From the NCBI RefSeq assembly GCF_026262505.1, contig NC_067206.1, positions 9,358,268 to 9,422,267 of the forward strand: 64,000 bases of DNA. Reading direction: 5' to 3'. Both the position numbers and the translations under genes were made by a program. Shown piece by piece: positions 30,320 through 40,232 of the stretch. The stretch's first letter is position 1, and every line of letters starts with the position of its first letter. Source of the stretch: Trichomonas vaginalis G3 (taxonomy: Eukaryota > Parabasalia > Trichomonadida > Trichomonadidae). Under the pieces are notes generated by a model that was given only the letters and a program-made list of their open reading frames with translations, had not been told where the DNA came from and did no database searches.

Positions 30320-30937
30320 TTACTTATGATGTTTCGCGCAACAATTAGCTCCAACTTTCCAAACTCTATGGTTGCAATATTGGCATTTGTGTGCATAACA
30401 AAAATGTGATCCTGGAACTCTCTGTTCTTTGCACATATCGCACTTATGATCACGACAATAATTTGAAAGGGTAATTCTTTGATTCTTACAAAGAAGACAT
30501 TTATGATCAGTGCAAAACCTACTGTCAGCAGTTCGACATTTATTGCAAAGATGGCATTTATGGTTTTTACAATAACTACTATCTGTTGTTCTCTTTTCTT
30601 TGCATAACGCACATTTGTGAAGTTCACAGTAGTATGAATTTCCTGCTTTATCATTACCACAGTGTGGCCAATGACATGTAAATTTTGGGTATGATGTAGA
30701 GGAAGAAGCTGATTGTGAAGATTTAACTTGTCTTCTTGGAGTTTTCTTTTGCTGTGATTGCGCACAATTTTTATTAATATCTTCATCCTCAACATCTTTT
30801 TCTACATATTCATCATTTTCATCCTCGGAATTTGATTCCATTGGAAATGAGTTCGCATTTGGAAATGCACTTGCAAATTGTTGCGCCATCATATTCATTT
30901 GCTGCGCATACATAGTAGCCATTTGCTGTGTTGCCAT
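30320..30937 (-). CDS. Tandem Cys/His zinc-binding repeat protein
   Basis: 205 residues from MATQQMATMYAQQMNMMAQQ; a slightly upstream ATG is possible. An acidic, disordered stretch (residues about 40-70) precedes a C-terminal block of six ~20-residue repeats with the pattern HKC.LC...R...S.YC..HKC, for example YCKNHKCHLCNKCR and FCTDHKCLLCKNQR. The regular Cys-X2-Cys and Cys-X2-His-X-Cys spacing indicates interleaved zinc sites. It resembles no classical finger that I can name. It may bind nucleic acid or act as a scaffold. The overlapping frame on the same strand is a shadow. Confidence 0.75.
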   Translation of the reverse strand: MATQQMATMYAQQMNMMAQQFASAFPNANSFPMESNSEDENDEYVEKDVEDEDINKNCAQSQQKKTPRRQVKSSQSASSSTSYPKFTCHWPHCGNDKAGNSYYCELHKCALCKEKRTTDSSYCKNHKCHLCNKCRTADSRFCTDHKCLLCKNQRITLSNYCRDHKCDMCKEQRVPGSHFCYAHKCQYCNHRVWKVGANCCAKHHK

Positions 30938-32249
30938 GCAATATAAATAAAATATCAATTTTGATTTTTCAGAATGAGTAGGAATTTATAAAAATCAGAT
31001 TATTCATAATATATTCTTAGCCAATCTCACCATTAACTAACAGAAAAAAACACATAATCACTCATATATTGGTCAACTTGGTTAACATACATTTGAGTCT
31101 ATGATAGTACAGAAAATTTATGTAATTCTATTGGAAATGAAATCAAAATTGATATTTTGTAGTACTCAAACAGCAAAATGATTTAAAATCAGATAAAATT
31201 GCGCTTTCTAATTGCAAGCAATGACCAAAAATTCGAATAAAATTATCTATATGGATTGAAGACCAAGTTTTAATTTTTTTGGTATATTTCACAACAGTGT
31301 AGTTTATATTCTTATGTGTATCATACTATTGGGTTTCATTTTTAAGAATATAAAGTAACAGAAGCGGGGGAAAATAACTGTGATCTGTTGTTAGTATACA
31401 AATTTTTTATGTTATCACATATCGTAATATTTTACTCTTCTCAAAGGCTCCAATTTTTATCGAAGAAATATCTCTTTCACAAAAGATGAAGCAAATAAAG
31501 TTTTTGCAAAGAAATTTAGCTAGTAAATACAATCAGATTAAAAATGTTCTCCCTAGGGAAGAAATAACAAAATGAAAAATAGACGGTTTTGAAATAATGA
31601 ATTAATAACTGTTTGCATAAAGGGATGAAGTATGAAGGATTTTTGACCGAGCTAGATAATCTGCATTTTGAAATAATTGGGAAATTTTCAATTGTTTATT
31701 GAGAAAGACGAAAGTTGAAATGTATTATCATATGGCTGATATTCTGCAGAAAGATGTGTAGCTTCATAAAAGTTGGTTAATGGCCGTCTAAATCTACGCC
31801 AAAGAAGAAATTGAAATTGCTCAATGAATTCAATTAATTTATTTTACGAATCGGTCCAGCTTATTACAAGCCAAAGACTCAAATTTCATTAAAATCAAGT
31901 CCAATAAAAATGACCATTTTGATAAAACAATTGAAAGGACTCCGATAAATTCTCCACAAAAATCATGTCAATTTGTCAATCATAAAAATTACAATTTCTA
32001 ACTTGCATATAGATATCTAACAATATCGCCACAAATTAGTGTAATAAAATGCTATTTTATTAATTTGATTAAATATCTTTAATCATCACCTTATGGGGAT
32101 CAATAATATCCACAAATTTTAAAGAAAACTAAATTAACGCAAATCGTTTACACTGATATATGGATGTAAAGCGTAAACTATATATCGTCGCTAACCGTCA
32201 ACAAACAGACCCTTTATTTCTGAATAACCGTCTTCAATAAGAACATATC
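30938..32249. other. Long intergenic AT-rich region, no gene seen
   Basis: About 1.3 kb with no frame over 60 codons of coding character, no tandem repeat and no RNA signature. It must hold the divergent promoters of the zinc-repeat gene and the CARMIL-like gene; CGTCTTCAATAAG lies about 20 bases before the latter's ATG. Confidence 0.5.
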
Positions 32250-34592
32250 ATGGAGGCCGACCTTATTGAACAAGCCAAGAAATATTGTCAAGAAAAGACC
32301 CAAGAAGCAATTCTCTTCGCCGACATCGTCGAAAAGTATAATGATAATAACGACCACCACCAACCAAGAATTTGCGTCGCCACAGAAAACAGAATAGCTT
32401 TATTCAAAGGCAAAACAAAAATCGAATTTAGCCGTGAACGTTATTGGGTAGATATTACAAAGTTAGTTTGGAACGAAGAAATTAAAAGAGTTGATTTTAT
32501 TTTCAAAATGGATCAAAATAAAAAACTTCTTCAAGTCCGCTTTTCCAGCAATAAAGCTGCCGAGTACAGGACGATTGTTGCTGACTATCTAGCACGCATT
32601 CTTCCACCAATTCAAATGAAAGAAGCTAATGTTCAACAATTCGTTACACATGATAAAAAGGCAGTTGCAATCTCCGCAGTTAAGCGTCTCGAGGCCTACT
32701 CATTCAGCAGAAAAGTCGAAATACCTGCGAATGTCAAGCGTGAATTCTTCGAGATCATTCAAAACCGTTACAAGAAAGTTAGACTTCCAGGCACCGATAA
32801 GGAACACGGTTTCTTGATTGCCGCCTTACAAGCTGACCCATCTGCTGAGCATCTCGTTTTAGTCGGCAATGAAACAGAAGATCTCTATTCTGTAGTTGCT
32901 GTCATTCCTTCCGGCTATTCTCCGTTCACACACATCACATTAGACACCCCGAACACAACTAAATTTGTTTCTATGTGCAGATCAATCAAATTAAGGCCAA
33001 ATTTGTTCCAGACCGAAGGATTCACTTTCAAGAACTCAAACTTCGACCAAAAACTCGTTGACAGGTTCAATGAAGAATTTAACTTCAAGAAATTCAGAGC
33101 TCTTACCTTCAATAACTCATTCTCACCAGAAGTTTACGATTCTTTCGTTGAGAAGGTTCTTACAGAGGAATTCTGCCAAACCATTGAATATTTCGGCATT
33201 GAAAATCAGCAGGGCCTCAAAGTTCCAGTTATTCTTACCAAAGTTCCAAATGTTGTCGCAATTTCATTCGCAGACAACGGCCTCGAGCTCGGCACTGTTC
33301 TTAACGACATCACAGCCGCAAATCTTCAGAATCTTAAGGCAATTAACTTAGCAAATAACAAATGCGAAAATGATACAGAACTCGAAGCTCTCTTATCCGA
33401 GAACATCGAGCTTATCGATATTTCTGGCTGCACATTCTCTACCGGAAAGCTCGTTAGCTTCTTAACTGCCGTATTTAAGGCAGAATACAAGAAAGGCCTC
33501 ACAATCATGGCCAACAACCTCAAGACCTCAGCCGAAGAACTCGGCAAGGCCTTGGACACTCTCGCTACTACCAGAAACTGCAGCCTTGTCGGTCTTTCTT
33601 GGATAGGAAATCCAATTGGTCTAACAATGGGCCAACTCTGCCGCAGCATTCCTCAGCTCCGCATCCTCTTCCTCGATGACTGCTTCGATAACAACACAGA
33701 ACCATTCATTGTCAATCAAATCGCAGAAGCCCTCAAAGACCTTCCTAAATTCCGCAAACTCTCCATCAGATCTATCAACAAAGTCGCCGGCAATGCAATC
33801 CTTCCTATCCTCAAAGCTCTTAAGAGCAGCCAGTCGATTGAATACCTCGATGTCAGAAACCAGAAAATCGGAACAGAAGGTCTCCACGCCATTGCCGATA
33901 TCATTTCTGCAGGCAGACCACTCAATTTCCTCGATTTCGATGGTTCGAAGCCAGAATCTTATGATGATATCAAGAACATCGTAGACCTCTGCTTAAACAA
34001 CGGCCAACATATCACAATCTCATATCCATTACAAGACGTCGCGGAGTTCGTCCAGACAAACAAGGAAATTCAAGGATATCTTACAGTTTCTCTCAACAAA
34101 TTAATGAATTACCCTACAGAAGAATACGATCCAAAGGATCCATTTACTACTCCATTCGACAGATTCGTCCATCAGCCAGAAGTCGAAACCGAATTTCCAC
34201 AATTCCGTTCCCGCAACATTGTCAAGTTCTTTGAATCAGCTGAAGAGATTTCTGAGATCGAAATCAAATCTCCTAAGAAGGGCGCGAAGAAGTCTTCTTC
34301 ATCATCATCCGATGAATACGAAGATGACAACCAACGCCTTAGAAACCAGAGAGATAGAGCTGCTTTCTACCTTGGTGAGGGTGAAAATACAACAGAAGAT
34401 AACCAAGATGACGAGGGCATGAAGCCACAACAAGAGCAGATTAAACTCAAGTTCGATACTGATGATTATAGAGATAAGATCGATTGGGAGGACTGGGATC
34501 CTGCTGTTCTCAAACCATTCGATAACTCTACTGCTCTCCAGAAAGTTGATAAGAAATACCACCTTGATGTCCTCCGTGAAGCTTTACATTAA
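32250..34592 (+). CDS. CARMIL-like leucine-rich-repeat protein
   Basis: 780 residues. The first 120 residues look like a PH-type fold (RICVATENRIALFKGKTKIE, VDITKLVW, VDFIFKMD). Residues about 230-600 contain leucine-rich repeats of the RNase-inhibitor/CARMIL kind (NLKAINLANNKCEN, IELIDISGCTFS, QLRILFLDDC, SIEYLDVRNQKIG). The tail is Ser- and acid-rich and carries DKIDWEDWDPAVL near the end. CARMIL proteins link capping protein and Arp2/3 to membranes and control actin assembly; many such proteins occur in trichomonads. Codon choice is noticeably more C-rich than in neighbours, suggesting strong expression. Confidence 0.75.
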   Translation: MEADLIEQAKKYCQEKTQEAILFADIVEKYNDNNDHHQPRICVATENRIALFKGKTKIEFSRERYWVDITKLVWNEEIKRVDFIFKMDQNKKLLQVRFSSNKAAEYRTIVADYLARILPPIQMKEANVQQFVTHDKKAVAISAVKRLEAYSFSRKVEIPANVKREFFEIIQNRYKKVRLPGTDKEHGFLIAALQADPSAEHLVLVGNETEDLYSVVAVIPSGYSPFTHITLDTPNTTKFVSMCRSIKLRPNLFQTEGFTFKNSNFDQKLVDRFNEEFNFKKFRALTFNNSFSPEVYDSFVEKVLTEEFCQTIEYFGIENQQGLKVPVILTKVPNVVAISFADNGLELGTVLNDITAANLQNLKAINLANNKCENDTELEALLSENIELIDISGCTFSTGKLVSFLTAVFKAEYKKGLTIMANNLKTSAEELGKALDTLATTRNCSLVGLSWIGNPIGLTMGQLCRSIPQLRILFLDDCFDNNTEPFIVNQIAEALKDLPKFRKLSIRSINKVAGNAILPILKALKSSQSIEYLDVRNQKIGTEGLHAIADIISAGRPLNFLDFDGSKPESYDDIKNIVDLCLNNGQHITISYPLQDVAEFVQTNKEIQGYLTVSLNKLMNYPTEEYDPKDPFTTPFDRFVHQPEVETEFPQFRSRNIVKFFESAEEISEIEIKSPKKGAKKSSSSSSDEYEDDNQRLRNQRDRAAFYLGEGENTTEDNQDDEGMKPQQEQIKLKFDTDDYRDKIDWEDWDPAVLKPFDNSTALQKVDKKYHLDVLREALH

Positions 34593-34687
34593 GACCTTTA
34601 GCGATTTTCTTTTTATTCGTTTTTTAAAATTTGCATTTTTATTATACTAAAAAATTGACATTTATTCAATAATATATAAGGTCGCCA
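34593..34687. other. 3' flank of the CARMIL-like gene
   Basis: Short T-rich 3' flank. A polyadenylation signal is not certain. It leads directly into a hairpin cluster. Confidence 0.4.
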
Positions 34688-34870
34688 AAAAAAAGTGCGG
34701 AAATTAAAAACCGCAGTTTGAGTACTTTCTGAGAGTCTGTTTGTCAGAAAGTATACATTTGTAAACTTTCTGACACTAAAATTTTTTTGGTCCTTTCAAA
34801 GTTTTTGACAACGTCAAAAAGTATACATCGGGGCTCTCAATTTTCCTCTCAAACGGCGGTTTTTTAAAAA
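34688..34870. repeat. Cluster of short inverted repeats
   Basis: Within 180 bases there are several potential hairpins: GCGG...CCGC; ACTTTCTGA...TCAGAAAGT, followed by a further ACTTTCTGAC; TTTTTGAC-AAC-GTCAAAAA; and a TAAAAA/TTTTTA stretch. The segment is richer in GC than its flanks. It could be a small non-autonomous transposon, a structured RNA or a chromatin boundary. Nothing in it is coding. Confidence 0.45.
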
Positions 34871-35004
34871 CGCTCAATTTTCACTTTGATTGGAATTCTT
34901 GTTTTTTTTAAAAACCTAGATCCTTTTGGAATGATATTTAATATTTATACAATAAATCTGACTTCTATTTTGTAAACCATGTGACTATGCAAAAGTCATA
35001 TCAG

Positions 35005-35780
35005 TTGATTATCATTGCAAAGATGGAATTTTAACCCGAAAATCTCGATACTCATATGGAAAATACAATTCACAGAGCGATTGTTTATACTTACTTAGAA
35101 AGATTCATCTCATATCCGATGATTATCTTGGCAAATTTGAAATTTTAATCCAAAAAATCTCGATATTTATACGGAAAATACAATTCACAGAGCGATTGTT
35201 TATACTTACTTAGAAAGATTCATCTCATATCCGATGATTATCTTGGCAAATTTGAAATTTTAATCCAAAAAATCTCGATATTTATACGGAAAATACAATT
35301 CACAGAGCGATTATACATATTGACTTAGAAAGATTCATCTCATATCCGATGATTATCTTGACAAATTTGAAATTTTAATCCGAAAATCTCGATATTCATA
35401 CGGAAAATACAATTCACAGAGCGATTGTTTATACTTACTTAGAAAGATTCATCTCATATCCGATGATTATCTTGGCAAATTTGAAATTTTAATCCAAAAA
35501 ATCTCGATATTTATACGGAAAATACAATTCACAGAGCGATTATACATATTGACTTAGAAAGATTCATCTCATATCCGATGATTATCTTGACAAATTTGAA
35601 ATTTTAATCCGAAAATCTCGATATTCATACGGAAAATACAATTCACAGAGCGATTGTTTATACTTACTTAGAAAGATTCATCTCATATCCGATGAATATA
35701 ATGTCAAATTTGAAATTTTAATCCGAAAATCTCGATATTCATATGGAAAATACAATGACTTAGAAAGATTCATCTCATTC
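35005..35780. repeat. About 115-bp tandem repeat, about 6-7 copies
   Basis: Units of 112-117 bases carry TTAGAAAGATTCATCTCATA, TCCGATGATTATCTTG and CAATTCACAGAGCGATT. Two unit forms (GATTGTTTATACTTAC and GATTATACATATTGAC) partly alternate, giving a higher-order period of about 230 bases. First and last copies are diverged. The array lies between the convergent CARMIL-like and SLC35F genes. Confidence 0.93.
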
Positions 35781-35937
35781 ACAGAAATCTTGATTCTATG
35801 GAACAATTGAATTAAAGTTTTTAAAAAATATAATTTTTTTTTATTAACGGAAGGAAATAAGAATAAAGTATTTATGAATATCTATTTTCTTGATTTCAAT
35901 CATAAATCATAGATAGATAATAAAAATCTATAGAGGT

Positions 35938-37065
35938 TTACTTCTTGTCTTCAAGAAGTGGTTCTGGGTTGAGTTTCTGCTCTTCGCCGTAGTAAAGACC
36001 TGGTATCTTGATGATTCTGTTGTAAATGAATGATCCAAGAATAGAAATACTGAATCCGGCAAGTTGCAAAAGTGACATCAAATTAAGTGGTTCACCAGCA
36101 CCAGAATTTGGAGCAATGTAGTAGATAACAACTGAGAGGGCCCAAACAGCAGCTGATCTGAGTGCTTCGTAGATGTTACGATGGATGGCAGAGCTGAATG
36201 AAGTAACAAACATTCCTGTCATGTTGTAACCGAGAATTGCGAGCATGTAGAGGATGATGAAGATGAATATGATAAGACTGTGTGCAATCATGATGAATGT
36301 TTCGCCTGAATGTTCGAAAAGATTTTCGCCTGCGCTCTCTGGAATGATTTGAGCGACTGGGATAGCGAGGAATGTAGAGAGGTAGAGGCCCCAAAGTCCT
36401 TCGAATGAAACAATTTCGTTTTCGGTGGCATCAACATCGTGAAGAAGTTGTTCTTCAACAATTGTCTGGAAAGCCTGGAGAGCTTGAGCAATAACGATGA
36501 GAACCATGGCAATAACTTGCATACCGGCTGGAACTTTGGATGCAGAGTTTGTAGATGAGTTGGATTTTCCTAAAACTGCGGAAAGACCGACAATTGTGAT
36601 ACCAAGGATTGTTGTGCAAACACCAAACCAGTCAACGCAGTAGAGTTTCTTCTTTCTGTAGAAGATAGCAATCAAAGCTGTGAATAAAAGAATTGAACCA
36701 CGAGTCATCTGCCAAACGGAAGGTGGAAGGTAAAGGAGACCGATGTTCTGTAAGTATGTTGCAATTAAGTCACAACCAGCTGGAACAGCGACAACTCTGA
36801 AGAGACCAATTCCACGGATTTTTCCGCCAGTTGTGTACTTAGGGCAACCGCCTTTCTTGAATAATGGAGTATCGAAAATGAGAAGAGACATAGCAATGAA
36901 CATTGACCATGTCTGGAAAACGGGCTTTTTGAATTCTTTAATTGTATTGTGAAGACCAAGTGATTTCATGTTGTAGAGAACATTACCTAAGACGGCACTG
37001 CTTGCTCCACATATGAAGAAAAGTGTAAGAATTAAAGTTTTGAACTTAAAAGAAGCTTCTCCCAT
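35938..37065 (-). CDS. SLC35F-type (DMT superfamily) transporter
   Basis: 375 residues with about ten hydrophobic helices. The segment VAVPAGCDLIATYLQNIGLL, then QMTRGSILLFTAL and TILGITIVGLSAVLG, matches the SLC35F6/EamA-like pattern ('PA.CD..AT.L...GL...S..QM.RGS..VFT.L'). Charged C-terminus without a clear sorting motif. Family members sit in Golgi, lysosomal or mitochondrial membranes and move small organic molecules; the substrate is unknown. The start at 37065 gives a short cytosolic N-terminus and then TM1. Confidence 0.85.
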   Translation of the reverse strand: MGEASFKFKTLILTLFFICGASSAVLGNVLYNMKSLGLHNTIKEFKKPVFQTWSMFIAMSLLIFDTPLFKKGGCPKYTTGGKIRGIGLFRVVAVPAGCDLIATYLQNIGLLYLPPSVWQMTRGSILLFTALIAIFYRKKKLYCVDWFGVCTTILGITIVGLSAVLGKSNSSTNSASKVPAGMQVIAMVLIVIAQALQAFQTIVEEQLLHDVDATENEIVSFEGLWGLYLSTFLAIPVAQIIPESAGENLFEHSGETFIMIAHSLIIFIFIILYMLAILGYNMTGMFVTSFSSAIHRNIYEALRSAAVWALSVVIYYIAPNSGAGEPLNLMSLLQLAGFSISILGSFIYNRIIKIPGLYYGEEQKLNPEPLLEDKK

Positions 37066-37538
37066 CCTGAAATAATTCGGCTTTACAAGTATTCAATGTT
37101 CAACCGATGAATTTTTAATCCAATCATTTCTGATTGCATATTTGATATGATATTGTTATATAGAGCGATTTCGGTCGTACTTGAAGATCGTTATCTTTCC
37201 AAATTTCAAATTGAGGAGATTTCAGATTCATTATTCGTCAAGAAGATTAACCAAATAGCTCTATCATCTTTTGCAAATATAAAAAACAAAAGATTTAATT
37301 TAAGAAACACAGTTAGCAGCTTCAATATCTTTTCAAATCTAGAATTAAGGCTAAAATAAGGCAAAAATCAAAGGTTAATGTGATGTATAATGTAAGAACT
37401 AATCCAAACATGCTATTAACCATTAAAAATTTAGATTTCATATTAAATCATGGAATTAAGATATGATTTCCTTTTCATTTATGTAGTTTTCATGAAATCT
37501 AATATTATTCTCATATAGAGAGACATAAGATTTTTGAT
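37066..37538. other. Divergent intergenic region
   Basis: About 470 bases between divergent genes. TTCTCATATAGAG near 37.51 kb contains TCATAT, an initiator-like motif about 30 bases before the ATG of the plus-strand gene. No other feature seen. Confidence 0.45.
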
Positions 37539-40232
37539 ATGAAATTGAAGACGGTATCGTTTTCAGGTGCGAAAATGAAAAATTCTGGGGATATGTCGGC
37601 CTCGTCTCACATCGATCCTCATGGCCTTGATCCCAACGAGGTTATAAACAGCTGTATTAATGATACTGATAAATATTTAAGAGAATTACTTAAAATCCGT
37701 TTCGAAGTCGAATGTTCAGTTACAATTGGAGAAGATTTCTATGAAGAAGCCACAATTCATCTTTCTTCACAATTTCTTTGCATTAAAATACCAGGAGAAC
37801 ACCCGAGCATCATAAATCTATTTCTTCCTCTGTATAACATGGGTTTCAGAGAGGTAGAAGATGAAACATCTGGCAAATATATCCTTTCGATATCTCAAAA
37901 GTACAAATCAGAGAGTCTAAACTTTCCATTAATCGAAATTGTTTTCAGAGACGGCGAATACCTTGCTAGATTTGCTAAAACAGTGAAGTTCTGTGATGAG
38001 ATCTACAAGCACTTTTATACTTCGACATATGAAGTCAACAAAGTCCAATTTATTTTGGATAATGTAAATTGTGTTGCAAAACTCCAAGTTACACTTGATT
38101 CGATACAATGCATTGATAAGAACAAGGTTCTACTTAAAATTCCAAGAGATGACAAAATGGAATCAATTTTGATGCAAAATTATCCATCAGACCATTCATT
38201 ACAGAGTTTACAACACGAAAACTCGAAGTTATTCTTCCAAATCCGAAATTCCGTTGCAATTTTGGACTTTTTCAGCATTGAAAAATTTGAAGAAAATTTA
38301 ATTCCTCAAAAAACGTTTTTACAAGTGAAGAAATTCCTTCTTTACATGTTCTCACCGATCAAGAAGTCGGAAGGCATCATTTCGGATGTTTTTGAGTTTG
38401 ATGTTCCCGAAATTCAATCTGCATTAGCTTCATACGATCTTGAGAAGCTTCTTGATGGCGATTACGTTGCAGAAACACCCGACAACAAACATCAAACAAC
38501 GAAACAGTTCTTCCAAACCGATGTATCAACAGATGCCGAAAATTTCATGTCACAAATGCAAGAAAAGATCGAATACTACAAAGAAGAAATGAAGAAAGAA
38601 GAATTACGTCAACAATCGAAGTATGAAATTGAAAATGAACTCTCTACAATCATGGCAAAAATAACCGCTGATTGTGAAAACAAATTCCCATATCAAACAA
38701 ACGAAAGTGACATCAAAAGAGACACAATCAGTCTTGAAATGTATGAATCACTTAGCAATAGATTATATGAGATATTGTCTGATGCGAAACCCGGCCAAGT
38801 TCGAGAATTAAAAGTAAAATTCGGTTTGGCAACGAATGTTACTTATGACATGTTTATGGAAAATTTGAGAAAATACATTGCAGAAAATACTCCAAAATTA
38901 CGTGGAGATTTAAAGGTGAAAATAAGGGAAGAACGCATGAAAGAGTTAATTGCTAATTCAGGCATGGGAACACAAATACATCAATACGGAGAACCCGATG
39001 AATTTGTTTTAATTATTACACCTTGTTATCCTGTTTTAGACATCAGAGTATTTAAAGACACTGATCCTGAATTCGAACTGGAATCAACTGTTATTAACAG
39101 TCCATTTATTGCTACTGATATCCCTGATAAATACTATAAACCTGTGAATCTCAAATACATTCATGAGATACAAAAACAGTATCTTCCTGAAGAAGGAGAA
39201 GAATTAAAAGTTGTTCAAGTTCAAGGTCATGATTATAAAATCAATGTTCCTAATAGTAATGCTTATAAGAACGCTATAACAGTTATAGCAAATGTACAAC
39301 CAAACACTAAATCTATAATTGCAGCAAGCGCTTTGTTGAATAACTTGACTGGTTCTCATGAAGGAAAAGGTGTAAATTATGTAAAATTTGGAAAACAACT
39401 CAAAAAATTGAAATTCAAAGTTAGAGATATAGAAACTGTTATTAAATTGTATCCGATTGTTGATATACCTTCAACTATTGTATTCTTTAATCATCTGCTT
39501 GAAAGAGATGCTTGTTCAACTTTCTTTAATTCTCTTGAAACAATGTATGATTTCAAACAAAATAATTATGAAAGTGATTCAATTATGTTAGTTCCAAACG
39601 CATGCACGAAAATAGCTAAGCAATTGGAAGGAGCAATAACTACTTTGGCTGATCCTGCAAGTGAACTTTTGTTCGATGATGTAGAAAGTCCAATTGTAAG
39701 AATAACTAATAATGTTTCGAAGTTTTTGTTGTATGAAACTAATGATAAGAAATCAATAAATCAAGAACCAAAAGTTACTCCTTCTTTTGCTTTGGAATTT
39801 GAGGGAGATATAGAGCTATCAATTCAATATCTCAGTCTTGTTTTTGCTGATTTCGTTAGAATTATTTCATATCCTTTGGATTATAATGACTTGAATTTGA
39901 TGCAAAATATGTGGGACTTTATCAAATTAGTTACACCGAAAATGTATGATTTGACAACAGAATTTTGCTCATATTTCGATGTAATAAAGTATCAAGGAAC
40001 AGATACTTATAAATTGGTAAGATTCCTTGTCTGCGGAATTATCTTTGATGACTTACAAACATGGTGCATCAAATTCTCTGAGAGAACAGATACAATTGGT
40101 CAACATTCTTTGGATATGATTTTAGTGTTGAACCAATTACAGAGAATTTCAAACGTTCTCAAATCAAAGAATCCAAATCTCGAAGGATTCTGTCGCCAAA
40201 TAGAATCTGTTATGGCATCAGTTTTACCATAA
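37539..40232 (+). CDS. Large unknown protein (897 aa)
   Basis: The N-terminal 30 residues may be dispensable, since a second ATG (MKNSGDMSASSH) lies 12 codons in. Residues about 55-170 look beta-rich (FEVECSVTIGEDFYEEATIH, FLCIKIPGEHPSIIN), compatible with a PH/GRAM-like fold. A coiled coil is likely at about 335-375 (QEKIEYYKEEMKKEELRQQS). The C-terminal 350 residues are helical (for example KFLLYETNDKKSIN). No family is recognised. A membrane-associated or Rho/Rab-regulator architecture would fit but is not shown. No TM segment. Confidence 0.7.
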   Translation: MKLKTVSFSGAKMKNSGDMSASSHIDPHGLDPNEVINSCINDTDKYLRELLKIRFEVECSVTIGEDFYEEATIHLSSQFLCIKIPGEHPSIINLFLPLYNMGFREVEDETSGKYILSISQKYKSESLNFPLIEIVFRDGEYLARFAKTVKFCDEIYKHFYTSTYEVNKVQFILDNVNCVAKLQVTLDSIQCIDKNKVLLKIPRDDKMESILMQNYPSDHSLQSLQHENSKLFFQIRNSVAILDFFSIEKFEENLIPQKTFLQVKKFLLYMFSPIKKSEGIISDVFEFDVPEIQSALASYDLEKLLDGDYVAETPDNKHQTTKQFFQTDVSTDAENFMSQMQEKIEYYKEEMKKEELRQQSKYEIENELSTIMAKITADCENKFPYQTNESDIKRDTISLEMYESLSNRLYEILSDAKPGQVRELKVKFGLATNVTYDMFMENLRKYIAENTPKLRGDLKVKIREERMKELIANSGMGTQIHQYGEPDEFVLIITPCYPVLDIRVFKDTDPEFELESTVINSPFIATDIPDKYYKPVNLKYIHEIQKQYLPEEGEELKVVQVQGHDYKINVPNSNAYKNAITVIANVQPNTKSIIAASALLNNLTGSHEGKGVNYVKFGKQLKKLKFKVRDIETVIKLYPIVDIPSTIVFFNHLLERDACSTFFNSLETMYDFKQNNYESDSIMLVPNACTKIAKQLEGAITTLADPASELLFDDVESPIVRITNNVSKFLLYETNDKKSINQEPKVTPSFALEFEGDIELSIQYLSLVFADFVRIISYPLDYNDLNLMQNMWDFIKLVTPKMYDLTTEFCSYFDVIKYQGTDTYKLVRFLVCGIIFDDLQTWCIKFSERTDTIGQHSLDMILVLNQLQRISNVLKSKNPNLEGFCRQIESVMASVLP

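Noticed and set aside
30277-30795. 172-aa minus-strand frame over the zinc-repeat gene
   Set aside because: Different frame of the same repeat; the Cys/His pattern is only in the other frame.
32629-34650. Many antisense and out-of-frame ORFs over the CARMIL-like gene
   Set aside because: Shadows caused by the less AT-rich codon usage of the real gene.
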